Made by a program: the position numbers and the translations under genes. 64,000 nucleotides of DNA from Pseudoxanthomonas sp. YR558 (lineage in GTDB: Bacteria; Pseudomonadota; Gammaproteobacteria; Xanthomonadales; Xanthomonadaceae): NCBI RefSeq assembly GCF_900116385.1, contig NZ_FPCI01000002.1:372001-436000 (forward strand), given 5' to 3'. Below the pieces are notes generated by a model. The model was not told the origin of the DNA, did not search any database, and worked only from the letters and a program-made list of their open reading frames with translations. Below, in pieces: positions 16,496 through 23,607 of this stretch. Every line of letters starts with the position of its first letter. Positions within the stretch are counted from its first letter, which is position 1.

Positions 16496-16622
16496 ACAAC
16501 GCGCTGCTGGACCTGGAGGAGCTGGAAGCGAAGGAACTCGACGACCTGCGCGCGCATTACGAAGACATGGCGCGACAGGCGCGTGAGGTGCAGCAGGGGA
16601 AGGCGAAGCGGGGATAGCGGGG
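16496..16622 (+). pseudogene. 127-bp direct repeat, copy 2: orphan 3' end of an iron permease gene
   Basis: The segment reads in frame as the last 40 codons of the permease (from DNALLDLEELEAKELDD to the same TAG) but has no 5' part: it begins 15 bp after the stop codon of the lipoprotein gene. Differences from copy 1 are mostly synonymous, so both descended from functional coding sequences. Its downstream flank runs straight into a fragment of the acetyltransferase 3' end, so this is probably the original junction. Confidence 0.85.
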
Positions 16623-16625
16623 CAC

Positions 16626-16662
16626 GCCATCCCTACACCCACCGCCTCTCCATCCGGTAGTT
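16626..16662. repeat. 37-bp direct repeat, copy A (orphan 3' end of the acetyltransferase gene)
   Basis: Matches 16787-16823 with a single difference (offset 161). It contains the reverse complement of the last nine codons plus stop of the GNAT gene, but is cut off from that gene by the palindromic element. Confidence 0.85.
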
Positions 16663-16773
16663 CGTAGGCTGGGATGGAGCAACGCGGAATCCCAGCGTCG
16701 CGATGTGTGGTGGTTCATGGCGCGTCATCGTCCATGGACGCGGGGATTGCGCTCCGCTTCATCCCAGCCTACG
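16663..16773. repeat. Intergenic palindromic element
   Basis: An imperfect inverted repeat: the left arm from CGTAGGCTGGGATG at 16663 and the right arm ending CATCCCAGCCTACG at 16773 pair over about 30 bp with a few mismatches around an unpaired middle. It looks like a REP/MITE-type non-autonomous element. It lies between the two 37-bp copies of the acetyltransferase 3' end. Confidence 0.75.
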
Positions 16774-16786
16774 GAGGCCCAGCGGC

Positions 16787-16823
16787 GCCATCCCTACACC
16801 CACCGCTTCTCCATCCGGTAGTT
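16787..16823. repeat. 37-bp direct repeat, copy B (true 3' end of the acetyltransferase gene)
   Basis: The active copy, covering the last nine codons and stop of the GNAT gene on the minus strand plus 7 bp beyond. It encodes NYRMEKRWV, while copy A would encode Arg for the Lys. Confidence 0.85.
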
Positions 16824-17264
16824 GTGGATGTCCACGCCGTCCATCACGAGGTCGTTGCGGCCGAGCAGGGTGAAGCCGCGGCGTTCGAACAGGGGACGGG
16901 CGAGTTCGCTGGCTTCGACGAAGATCCGACGCAGGCCGCGGCGCCGGGCATGCGCCTCGATGGCGGCATACAGCTGCGAGCCCACGTGCAGGCCTTCGGC
17001 TTCCGGCGCGGTGTAGAGCATGTCGAGGTGGCCGTCGGCCTCCAGGTCGGCGAACCCGAGCACCGGGCCCGCATCATCCTGCGCCACCACCACGTAGCGT
17101 CCGTCGCCGCAGCGCGCCGCGGTTTCAGCGACATCGGCGGTGGCTGCCCACACTGCGACCTGCTCGGGCGTGTACGCGCGCGGCCCGTAGTGGCGTACCG
17201 AGCGCGCGTACAGCGCGGTCAGCGCGGCGGCATCGGTGGGGCAGTAGGGGCGGAGGGTGGGCAT
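16794..17264 (-). CDS. GNAT family N-acetyltransferase
   Basis: 156 residues. GNAT fold: LRPYCPTDAAALTALYARSV (beta1-alpha1), YVVVAQDDAGPVLGFADLEADGHLDMLYTAPEAEGLHVGSQLYAAIEAHARRRG spread over strands 2-4 and the acetyl-CoA loop (the G-V-GS-L pattern), ending with ARPLFERRGFTLLGR. The acceptor is unknown; ElaA/YafP-like small-molecule or peptide acetyltransferases are similar. The six-unit repeat array lies immediately upstream of its start, and no clear promoter or ribosome binding site is seen between the array and the ATG. Confidence 0.88.
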   Translation of the reverse strand: MPTLRPYCPTDAAALTALYARSVRHYGPRAYTPEQVAVWAATADVAETAARCGDGRYVVVAQDDAGPVLGFADLEADGHLDMLYTAPEAEGLHVGSQLYAAIEAHARRRGLRRIFVEASELARPLFERRGFTLLGRNDLVMDGVDIHNYRMEKRWV

Positions 17265-17268
17265 GACC

Positions 17269-17520
17269 CGTTCTTCTCACACTAAGGGTGTCGCGAGGAC
17301 CAAAAAGGTCCGTTCTTCTCTCACTAAGAATGTCGCGAGGCCGAAGAAGGTCCTCTCTTCTCTCACTAAGAGTGTCGCGAGGACCGAAAAGGTCCGTTCT
17401 TCTCACACTAAGGGTATCGCGAGGCCGAAAAAGGTCCTCTCTTCTCTCACTAACGGTGTCGCGAGGACCAAAAAGGTCCGTTCTGCTCTCACTAAGGATG
17501 TCGCGTCAGGCAAAAAGCCT
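17269..17520. repeat. Six tandem 42-bp repeats with conserved hairpins
   Basis: Units begin at 17269, 17311, 17353, 17395, 17437 and 17479 with no gaps. Each holds a T/C-rich tract, TCACTAAG, TGTCGCGA and a small hairpin around an A-rich loop. Hairpins alternate between GGACC-GGTCC (units 1, 3, 5) and GAGGCC-GGTCCTC (units 2, 4), so the real period is an 84-bp dimer; unit 6 has AGGC-GCCT, a changed but still paired stem. The unit length is a multiple of three, so both strands stay open, but the peptides look arbitrary. It lies between the end of the TIGR01777 gene and the start of the acetyltransferase gene, both on the minus strand. Confidence 0.92.
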
Positions 17521-17534
17521 CTCGGACATGCCGG

Positions 17535-18434
17535 TCACTGCACCGGGCCGCGCAGCAGATCGCCCAGTGCCTCGTCCAGCGTGGGGAAGCGGAAGGTGAA
17601 GCCCTCCGCCAGCGCGTGCGCGGGCAACACGCGTTGGCCGGTCAGCAGCAGCTGGGCCATGTCGCCGAAGCCCAGGCGCAGGGCGAAGGCGGGGGTCGGG
17701 AGGATCGCCGGCCGGTTCAGCGCCGCGCCCAGCGAGCGGGCGAAATCGCGGTTGGTCACCGGCGTGGGTGCGGTGCCGTTGTAGGCGCCGCCGGCCTGGT
17801 CGCGTTCCAGCAACCACTGCAGCATCCCCACCAGATCGTCGCGGTGGATCCAGCTCATCCATTGCCGCCCATCGCCCATCGGTCCGCCGGCACCCAGCCG
17901 GAACGGCGGCAGCATCTTCGCCAGCGCGCCGCCGTCGGCACCCAGCACGATGCCCGTGCGCACGCGGCAGGTGCGCACGTCCAGGCCTTCGGCCTGCATC
18001 GCCTCGGTTTCCCAGTCGCGGCACAGCTGGGCGGCGAAGTCGTCGCCGGGCGCGGCGGATTCGTCCAGCGCTTCGTCGCCGCGCGGGCCGTAGTAGCCGA
18101 TGGCCGAACCGGAGACCAGCACGCGCGGGCGCACCGATTGCCGCGCCATCCAGGCCACCAGTGCCTGCGTGGTGCCCAGGCGGGATGCGCGGAACGTGGC
18201 CTTGCGTGCGGCATTCCAGCGCCCGGCCATCAGCGGCTCGCCGGCCAGGTTGACCACGGCCTCCACGTCGCGCGCGTCCTCCAGCGCGGCCAGGACGCGC
18301 ACCGCGGCGGGCAGCTGCGCGCGGGCGCGCACGGGGTCGCGCGTCAGTACGCTGAGGGTGTGGCCGGCCTGCAGCAGCGCGGCGCAGAGCGCCTGGCCGA
18401 TGAAGCCGGTACCGCCGGTGATCAGGACATGCAT
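17535..18434 (-). CDS. TIGR01777 family NAD(P)-binding epimerase-like protein
   Basis: 299 residues, the usual length of this YfcH-like family. Rossmann motif GGTGFIG (residues 7-13) at the N-terminus, then VNLAGEPLMAGRWNAARK, SRLGTTQALV, VSGSAIGYYGPRGDEALDE (the family's characteristic segment in place of the SDR YxxxK) and GAGGPMGDGRQWMSWIHRDD. The C-terminal domain DUF1731 is seen in LNRPAILPTPAFALRLGFGDMAQLLL. Function unresolved; related proteins affect cell division or lipid metabolism in some species. Start placed at 18434, since the Rossmann strand begins there; an upstream in-frame ATG at 18470 is less likely. Confidence 0.9.
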   Translation of the reverse strand: MHVLITGGTGFIGQALCAALLQAGHTLSVLTRDPVRARAQLPAAVRVLAALEDARDVEAVVNLAGEPLMAGRWNAARKATFRASRLGTTQALVAWMARQSVRPRVLVSGSAIGYYGPRGDEALDESAAPGDDFAAQLCRDWETEAMQAEGLDVRTCRVRTGIVLGADGGALAKMLPPFRLGAGGPMGDGRQWMSWIHRDDLVGMLQWLLERDQAGGAYNGTAPTPVTNRDFARSLGAALNRPAILPTPAFALRLGFGDMAQLLLTGQRVLPAHALAEGFTFRFPTLDEALGDLLRGPVQ

Positions 18435-18537
18435 GCGCGGGCTCGCCAAGGACCGAGGAAGCTTACGCACCGGCGCGTGTTGCGGATGTGGAACGGACCG
18501 TGGGCGGCGATCGACGGCCGGCCGGCGGGGGCGCGCC

Positions 18538-18543
18538 TACACT
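18538..18543 (+). promoter_or_regulatory. -10 element for leaderless alpha/beta hydrolase mRNA
   Basis: TACACT lies 6 nt before the ATG at 18550 and directly abuts the other candidate ATG at 18544. The spacing supports 18550 as the translated start of a leaderless mRNA. Confidence 0.45.
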
Positions 18544-18549
18544 ATGCCC

Positions 18550-19248
18550 ATGGCTTCCCTTCCCCTGGTCCTGCTGCCCGGCCTGCTGTGCGACGCGCGC
18601 CTGTGGCGCGATCCCGCGGCCGCGCTGGCCGACCTCGCCCCGGTCCACCCCGCCGACCTGACCCTCGACGACAGCGTCGCCGGCATGGCCGCGCGCGTGC
18701 TGGCGACGGCGCCGCCGGTGTTTGCGCTGGCCGGCCTGTCGATGGGCGGCTATGTGGCCTTCGAGATCCTGCGCCAGGCGCCGCAGCGCGTGGCGCGGCT
18801 GGCGCTGCTGGATACCAGCGCACGCACCGATCCGCCGAAGCGGCTCGCCGTGCGCAAGGCCGGCCTGGCGCTGGCCGAATCCGGGCGCTTCGCCGGCGTC
18901 ACCCGCAAGCTGCTGCCGCAGTTGGTGCACGAAAGCCGGGTGGAGAGCGAGGTGGGCGAGGAGGTGATGGCGATGGCGCAGCGGGTCGGCCGCGATGCCT
19001 TCCTGCGCCAGCAGCGCGCCATCATCGACCGCCCCGATTCGCTGCCGCTGCTGCCCACCATCGCCGTGCCCACGCTGGTCGGCGTGGGCGAGGACGACCG
19101 CATGACCCTGCCGGAAGAGGCCCGCCTGCTGCACCAGGGCATCGCCGGCGCGCGCCTGCATGTGTTCGCGCGCTGCGGCCACCTGCCGCCGATGGAAGTG
19201 CCGCAGGAAACCACCGCGATGCTGCGCGACTGGCTGCAGGCGCCATGA
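18550..19248 (+). CDS. Alpha/beta hydrolase
   Basis: 232 residues. Canonical fold: LLPGLLCDARLW (oxyanion), LAGLSMGGYVAFE with the nucleophilic Ser around residue 67, PTLVGVGEDDRMTLPE with the acid Asp, and RCGHLPPMEVPQE with the catalytic His. Probably a cytoplasmic esterase or C-C hydrolase; the substrate cannot be named. ATG 18550 chosen over 18544 because it fits a leaderless promoter. Confidence 0.85.
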   Translation: MASLPLVLLPGLLCDARLWRDPAAALADLAPVHPADLTLDDSVAGMAARVLATAPPVFALAGLSMGGYVAFEILRQAPQRVARLALLDTSARTDPPKRLAVRKAGLALAESGRFAGVTRKLLPQLVHESRVESEVGEEVMAMAQRVGRDAFLRQQRAIIDRPDSLPLLPTIAVPTLVGVGEDDRMTLPEEARLLHQGIAGARLHVFARCGHLPPMEVPQETTAMLRDWLQAP

Positions 19249-19342
19249 CGCGGCCGGCGCGCACGCGCATCCACGCCGTCGCCACGCGCGGCCGCGACAA
19301 TGGCGCATCCTTTTCTTTTTCGTTGAACGCACGGGAGTACAC

Positions 19343-20248
19343 ATGGAACTGGCGATGATCGGGCTCGGGCGCATGGGCGCCAACATGGCCGAACGGCTGG
19401 TGCGCGGCGGGCATACGGTGCGCGGCTACGATCCGGGCGAGGCGGCGCGCCAGCAGGCCGAGGCGCGCGGGATCGTGCCGCACGCGAACCTGCAGAACGC
19501 CGTGTCCGCCTTGCCCGCGCCGCGCGTGGTGTGGCTGATGGTGCCGGCCGGGCAGGTGGTGGACGACACGATCGCGCAGCTGCGTCCGCTGCTGGCGGCC
19601 GGCGACACCGTGATCGACGGCGGCAATTCCAACTACAAGGACACCCAGCGTCGCGGCGCGCAGCTGGCCGAGGCCGGCATCCACTACATCGACTGCGGCA
19701 CCAGCGGCGGTGTGTGGGGCCTGGCCGAGGGCTACAGCCTGATGATCGGCGGCGACGCCGACGCGGTCGCGCGCCTGCAGCCGGTGTTCGCCACCCTCGC
19801 GCCGACGCCGGACACCGGCTGGGGCCGCGTGGGTCCGGGCGGTGCGGGCCACTTCGCCAAGATGATCCACAACGGCATCGAGTACGGAATGATGCAGGCC
19901 TACGCCGAGGGCTTCGCCATCCTCAAGCACAAGGAGGCGATGGACTTCGACCTCGGTGCGCTGGCCGAGATCTGGCGCCACGGCAGCGTGGTGCGGTCGT
20001 GGTTGCTCGACCTCACCGCCGATGCGCTGAAGAAGAATCCGCAGATGGCCGGCATCGCGCCGTACGTCGCCGATTCGGGCGAAGGCCGCTGGACGGTGGC
20101 CGAGGCCATCGACCTCAACGTGTCCGCGCCGGTCATCACGATGTCGCTGCTGGAACGCCTGCGCTCGCGTGACGACGATTCCTACGCCGACAAGTTGCTG
20201 GCCGCGATGCGCAACGAATTCGGCGGGCATGCGGTGAAGCAAAGCTAG
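19343..20248 (+). CDS. gnd: 6-phosphogluconate dehydrogenase, NAD+-type short form (decarboxylating)
   Basis: 301 residues, the short form (about 300) rather than the 470-residue NADP-type enzyme. Rossmann start IGLGRMGANMAERL with GxGxMG, then MVPAGQVVDDTI, IDGGNSNYKDTQRR, the substrate-binding CGTSGGVWGLAEGYSLMIGG and the catalytic Lys/Asn region VGPGGAGHFAKMIHNGIEYGMMQ. Converts 6-phosphogluconate to ribulose 5-phosphate plus CO2 in the pentose phosphate pathway. ACGGGAG lies upstream. Short forms usually prefer NAD+; that is family knowledge, not read from this sequence. Confidence 0.92.
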   Translation: MELAMIGLGRMGANMAERLVRGGHTVRGYDPGEAARQQAEARGIVPHANLQNAVSALPAPRVVWLMVPAGQVVDDTIAQLRPLLAAGDTVIDGGNSNYKDTQRRGAQLAEAGIHYIDCGTSGGVWGLAEGYSLMIGGDADAVARLQPVFATLAPTPDTGWGRVGPGGAGHFAKMIHNGIEYGMMQAYAEGFAILKHKEAMDFDLGALAEIWRHGSVVRSWLLDLTADALKKNPQMAGIAPYVADSGEGRWTVAEAIDLNVSAPVITMSLLERLRSRDDDSYADKLLAAMRNEFGGHAVKQS

Positions 20249-20344
20249 TCGCGCGGGTCAGGACCGGTTAACGCAGCGGGCGCGCGGCTCACCCGGTCTT
20301 ATCGCGCGCATCGCTAGGCTGGCGCCCTCGACTGGAGGACCTCG

Positions 20345-21022
20345 ATGAAGATCCTGATGGTGCTGACCTCGCACGACCGCCTCGGCGACACCGGCCACAA
20401 GACCGGCTTCTGGCTGGAGGAGTTCGCTGCGCCGTACTACGTCTTCAAGGACGCCGGCGCGCAGCTGTGGCTGGCCTCGCCGAAGGGCGGCCAGCCGCCG
20501 CTGGACCCGAAGAGCGATGCGCCCGATGCGCAGACCGCGGCCACCGTGCGCTTCAACGAGGATGCCGAGGCGCTGTCGGCGCTGGCCACCACGCATCGTT
20601 TGAAGGACGTGCTGGACGAAAGCTTCGATGCGGTGTTCTTCCCCGGCGGCCATGGGCCGCTGTGGGACCTGGCCGAGGATGCGGATGCCATCCGCCTGAT
20701 CGAACAGACGTTCTCCGCCGGCAAGCCGGTCGCGGCGGTGTGCCACGGGCCGGCCGTGTTCCGTCACACGCGTGGCGCGCTCGGCGAGCCGCTGGTGAAG
20801 GACAAGCGTGTCACCGGTTTCTCCAACGAGGAGGAAGCCGCGGTCGGCTTGACCGAGGTGGTGCCGTTCTCGCTGGAGGACGTGCTGAAGAAGAACGGCG
20901 CCCGCTACGAGCGCGGCCCGCTGTGGCAGTCGTACGTGGTCACCGACGGCATGCTGGTGACGGGTCAGAACCCGGCCTCGTCCGAGGCGGCGGCGGAAGA
21001 CGTCCTGCGCCTGCTTCGCTGA
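20345..21022 (+). CDS. DJ-1/PfpI family protein, HchA-like
   Basis: 225 residues. DJ-1/PfpI fold with the nucleophilic Cys in AAVCHGPAVF, the acidic partner region FFPGGHGPLWDL and the family's TGFSNEEEAAVGLTEVVPFSLED lid. It matches the group annotated as type 1 glutamine amidotransferase domain or glyoxalase III-like (Hsp31) proteins, which degrade methylglyoxal and may repair glycated molecules. Cytoplasmic. A GGAGG precedes the ATG and a TAGGCT -10 is seen at 20315-20320. A second family member with signal peptide and TPR repeats lies at 62051. Confidence 0.88.
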   Translation: MKILMVLTSHDRLGDTGHKTGFWLEEFAAPYYVFKDAGAQLWLASPKGGQPPLDPKSDAPDAQTAATVRFNEDAEALSALATTHRLKDVLDESFDAVFFPGGHGPLWDLAEDADAIRLIEQTFSAGKPVAAVCHGPAVFRHTRGALGEPLVKDKRVTGFSNEEEAAVGLTEVVPFSLEDVLKKNGARYERGPLWQSYVVTDGMLVTGQNPASSEAAAEDVLRLLR

Positions 21023-21080
21023 CGCGTTCACGGCCGCTTACCGCCGCGCGCGTAGCGTGGCATTCGCAAGGAGGTGACCG

Positions 21081-21368
21081 ATGAACCAGGCACCCGCGCA
21101 TCTGTACACCCGCCAGGACGACATCGCCCGCATGGAGGCGCTGGTCCTGCAGTTGCCCGACGAAGCGGTGGTGGAACTGCACCTCGCCGACGGCGGATCG
21201 ATCACCGGCGTGGTCACCACGCGGCCCAGCGTGCAGGTCTTCCGCGACGGCGACGGCCACGAAGGTTTCAACGCGGTGGTCCGCATCGACGACCGCAAGC
21301 GCCCGGACGTCACCCACTACCTGTGGCTGGACCGGATCGCGTCGGTGACGGCGCTGGGGTCGGCCTGA
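21081..21368 (+). CDS. DUF3247 family protein
   Basis: 95 residues. A small Sm/LSm-like beta protein ([42 protein letters not shown], then LWLDRI) of the DUF3247 family, which I know mainly from xanthomonads. It has a near-consensus AAGGAGGTGA ribosome binding site. Its stop overlaps the next start by one base (TGATG), so the two are translated in one unit. Function unknown. Confidence 0.85.
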   Translation: MNQAPAHLYTRQDDIARMEALVLQLPDEAVVELHLADGGSITGVVTTRPSVQVFRDGDGHEGFNAVVRIDDRKRPDVTHYLWLDRIASVTALGSA

Positions 21369-21562
21369 TGCCGCAGCTGCCCACCAGCGACATCGACTGC
21401 CCGTACTGCGGCGAGACGATCACGCTGGTGGTCGACGATTCGGCCGGCGACCAGCAGTACGTCGAGGACTGCCACGTCTGCTGCAAGCCGATCGAAGTGC
21501 GCGTGAGCGTCTACGAGGACGGCGGCATCGACGTGGTCGCCTGGGGACAGGACGAGGCCTGA
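21368..21562 (+). CDS. CPXCG-motif cysteine-rich protein
   Basis: 64 residues with CPYCG at residues 11-15 and CHVCCKP in the middle: two CxxC knuckles that probably bind one zinc ion. The pattern ([28 protein letters not shown]) defines a small family of unknown function often beside enzymes of membrane or redox metabolism. Overlaps the DUF3247 gene by one base. Confidence 0.88.
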   Translation: MPQLPTSDIDCPYCGETITLVVDDSAGDQQYVEDCHVCCKPIEVRVSVYEDGGIDVVAWGQDEA

Positions 21563-21625
21563 GCCGTTGACGCGGCGTTCGCGCGTGCGTGCCTAGGCTC
21601 GCCGCCATCGTCCGGAGCGCGTGCC

Positions 21626-22936
21626 ATGTCGCCGATCCGCTGTCTGCTGCCGCTGGTGTTGCTGGGCTGCCTGTCCTGCACGGGGCACGCGCAATCGCCC
21701 GCGGAGACCGGCCCGCAGCCGACGCTGCCGGCGCCGGAAAAGCGCTGGATTCCCACCGTCAACGTCGCGCCGGCGGTGGGCTGGCCGAACGGCACTGCAC
21801 CCACCCCCGCGCCGGGTTTGGACGTGACCGCGTTCGCGCGCGGACTGGATCATCCGCGCTGGTTGTACGTGTTGCCGAATGGCGACGTGCTGGTCGCCGA
21901 GACCAACGCGCCGCCGAAGCCGGCCGAAAAGAAAGGCCTGCGCACGTGGTTCATGAAGCGCACGATGAAGAAGGCCGGCGCGGCGACGCCCAGCGCCAAC
22001 CGCATCACCCTGCTGCGCGATGCCGACGGCGATGGCGCCGCCGAACTGCGCACGGCGTTCCTCACCGATCTCTCTTCGCCGTTCGGCATGGCCCTCGTCG
22101 GCGAGCGGCTGTACATCGCCAATGCCGATGCCATCGTCAGCGTGCCGTACCGCGTGGGGCAGACCGCGAGCGATGCGACGCCGGTGAAGCTGGTCGACCT
22201 GCCCGGTGGGCCGCTCAACCACCACTGGACCAAGAGCCTGCTGGCGAGCGCCGATGGGCGGCATCTCTATGTCGGCGTGGGCTCCAACAGCAACGTCGGC
22301 GAGAACGGCCTGGCGATGGAAGCCGATCGCGCGGCCATCCTGCAGGTCGACGTGGCGAGCGGCGCGCGCCGCGTGTTCGCGTCGGGCCTGCGCAATCCGG
22401 TCGGCCTGGCCTGGGAGCCGAAGCGCGGCGCGCTGTGGACCGTCGTCAACGAGCGCGACGAGCTCGGTGATGCGCTGGTGCCGGACTACCTGACCTCAGT
22501 GCGCGAAGGCGCGTTCTATGGATGGCCGTACAGCTACTACGGCCAGCATGTGGATACGCGCGTACAGCCGCCACGTCCGGATCGGGTCGCGTCGGCGATT
22601 GCGCCGGACTATGCGCTGGGCGCGCACGTCGCCGCACTGGGGCTGGCCTTCCACGATGGCGCGGGCTGGCCGGCAGCGCTGCAGGGCGGCGCCTTGATCG
22701 GCGAGCACGGATCGTGGAACCGGCGCGCGCCGGCCGGCTACAGGCTGGTGTTCGTGCGCTTCGCCGACGGACGTCCGCAGGGCGCGCCGGTCGACGTGCT
22801 GACCGGCTTCCTCGATGCCGACGGCAACGCGCGCGGCCGCCCGGTGGGGGTGGCCGTGGACGTGCGCGGCGGCGTGCTGCTGGCCGACGATGTCGGCAAC
22901 GTGGTCTGGCGGGTGGCGCCGGCCCGGAGGCCGTAA
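21626..22936 (+). CDS. Sorbosone dehydrogenase family (PQQ-type beta-propeller) protein, exported
   Basis: 436 residues. Signal peptide at 1-23, with two cysteines near its end (LGCLSC) that could also serve as a lipobox. The body is a glucose/sorbosone dehydrogenase-type beta-propeller: [87 protein letters not shown] and [12 protein letters not shown]. Such enzymes oxidise sugars or aldoses in the periplasm with PQQ, but many homologues lack proven activity. A TAGGCT -10-like element lies at 21594-21599. Confidence 0.85.
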   Translation: MSPIRCLLPLVLLGCLSCTGHAQSPAETGPQPTLPAPEKRWIPTVNVAPAVGWPNGTAPTPAPGLDVTAFARGLDHPRWLYVLPNGDVLVAETNAPPKPAEKKGLRTWFMKRTMKKAGAATPSANRITLLRDADGDGAAELRTAFLTDLSSPFGMALVGERLYIANADAIVSVPYRVGQTASDATPVKLVDLPGGPLNHHWTKSLLASADGRHLYVGVGSNSNVGENGLAMEADRAAILQVDVASGARRVFASGLRNPVGLAWEPKRGALWTVVNERDELGDALVPDYLTSVREGAFYGWPYSYYGQHVDTRVQPPRPDRVASAIAPDYALGAHVAALGLAFHDGAGWPAALQGGALIGEHGSWNRRAPAGYRLVFVRFADGRPQGAPVDVLTGFLDADGNARGRPVGVAVDVRGGVLLADDVGNVVWRVAPARRP

Positions 22937-23002
22937 CGCGCGCATCGCGGCGGGTCGGCGTATGCTCGGCCCCGGTCCGACAACCAACCCTGGGGAGGGG
23001 AG

Positions 23003-23446
23003 ATGAACACGACCACCACCGTTGTACCCAAGCGCTCGCTCGGTTTCTGGATCATCGGCCTGTTCGCGCTGGTCTGGAACCTGATCGGCGTGGCCATGTG
23101 GTACATGCAGGTCAACATGTCCGCCGAACAGTTGGCGGCGATGACCGAGGCCCAGCGCCAGGTCTACGAGGCCACGCCCGGCTGGCTCAATATCGCCTTC
23201 GCGGTGGCGGTGTTCGCCGGCGTGTTGGGTGCGCTGGGATTGCTGTTGAAGAAGCGCTGGGCAGGGACCCTGTTCCTGCTGTCGCTGATCGCCCTGCTGG
23301 TGCAGATGATCGGCGCCTACGTGGTGACACCGGCGTGGGCCGCCTATGGTCCCGTGGGACTGGTGATGCCGGCGGTATTGCTGGTGATCGCGCTGTTCCT
23401 GCTGTGGTACGCCAACAAGGCGCAGGCGCGCGGCTGGCTGTCCTGA
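23003..23446 (+). CDS. Hypothetical four-helix membrane protein
   Basis: 147 residues with four hydrophobic helices: about 14-35, 62-80, 87-108 and 114-136. Between the first two lies a soluble loop with MSAEQLAAMTEAQRQVYEATPGW, which recurs in a sugar-transporter-neighbour family of small inner-membrane proteins. Function unknown. A strong GGGGAGGGG precedes the ATG and an intrinsic terminator follows. Confidence 0.75.
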   Translation: MNTTTTVVPKRSLGFWIIGLFALVWNLIGVAMWYMQVNMSAEQLAAMTEAQRQVYEATPGWLNIAFAVAVFAGVLGALGLLLKKRWAGTLFLLSLIALLVQMIGAYVVTPAWAAYGPVGLVMPAVLLVIALFLLWYANKAQARGWLS

Positions 23447-23462
23447 GCGTCGCTCGATAAAG

Positions 23463-23493
23463 AAAAAGCCGCCGGGAAACCGGCGGCTTTTTT
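23463..23493. terminator. Intrinsic terminator
   Basis: A 13-bp perfect stem (23463-23475 with 23480-23492) with a GAAA loop, A5 on the left and T6 on the right, 16 bp after the membrane protein gene. It could act in both directions. Confidence 0.88.
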
Positions 23494-23510
23494 CATGCCG
23501 AGAGGAGCTT

Positions 23511-23600
23511 CGTAGGGTGGGCCCTGGCCCACCATCACCCTCAATGCCATCCATCGCGGGCGATCCGGCACGGCGGCGGTGGGCCAAGGCCCACCCTACG
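23511..23600. repeat. Intergenic palindromic element (GTAGGGTGGGCC type)
   Basis: The left arm (from CGTAGGGTGGGCC at 23511) and the right arm (ending GGCCCACCCTACG at 23600) are inverted; each arm is itself self-complementary (GGTGGGCC..GGCCCACC). Fills the gap between the terminator and the convergent ABC transporter gene. Resembles a dispersed REP-like family. Confidence 0.8.
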
Positions 23601-23607
23601 TCCATCG

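Noticed and set aside
17269..17520. CRISPR array
   Set aside because: The units are contiguous without unique spacers, and no cas genes are nearby.
17257..17784. 175-codon plus-strand frame with 14-residue repeats (SSLTKNVARPKK-like), and a mirrored minus-strand frame
   Set aside because: The repeat length is a multiple of three, so any frame stays open. The product overlaps the TIGR01777 gene, shows no fold, and the conserved feature is the hairpin rather than the peptide.
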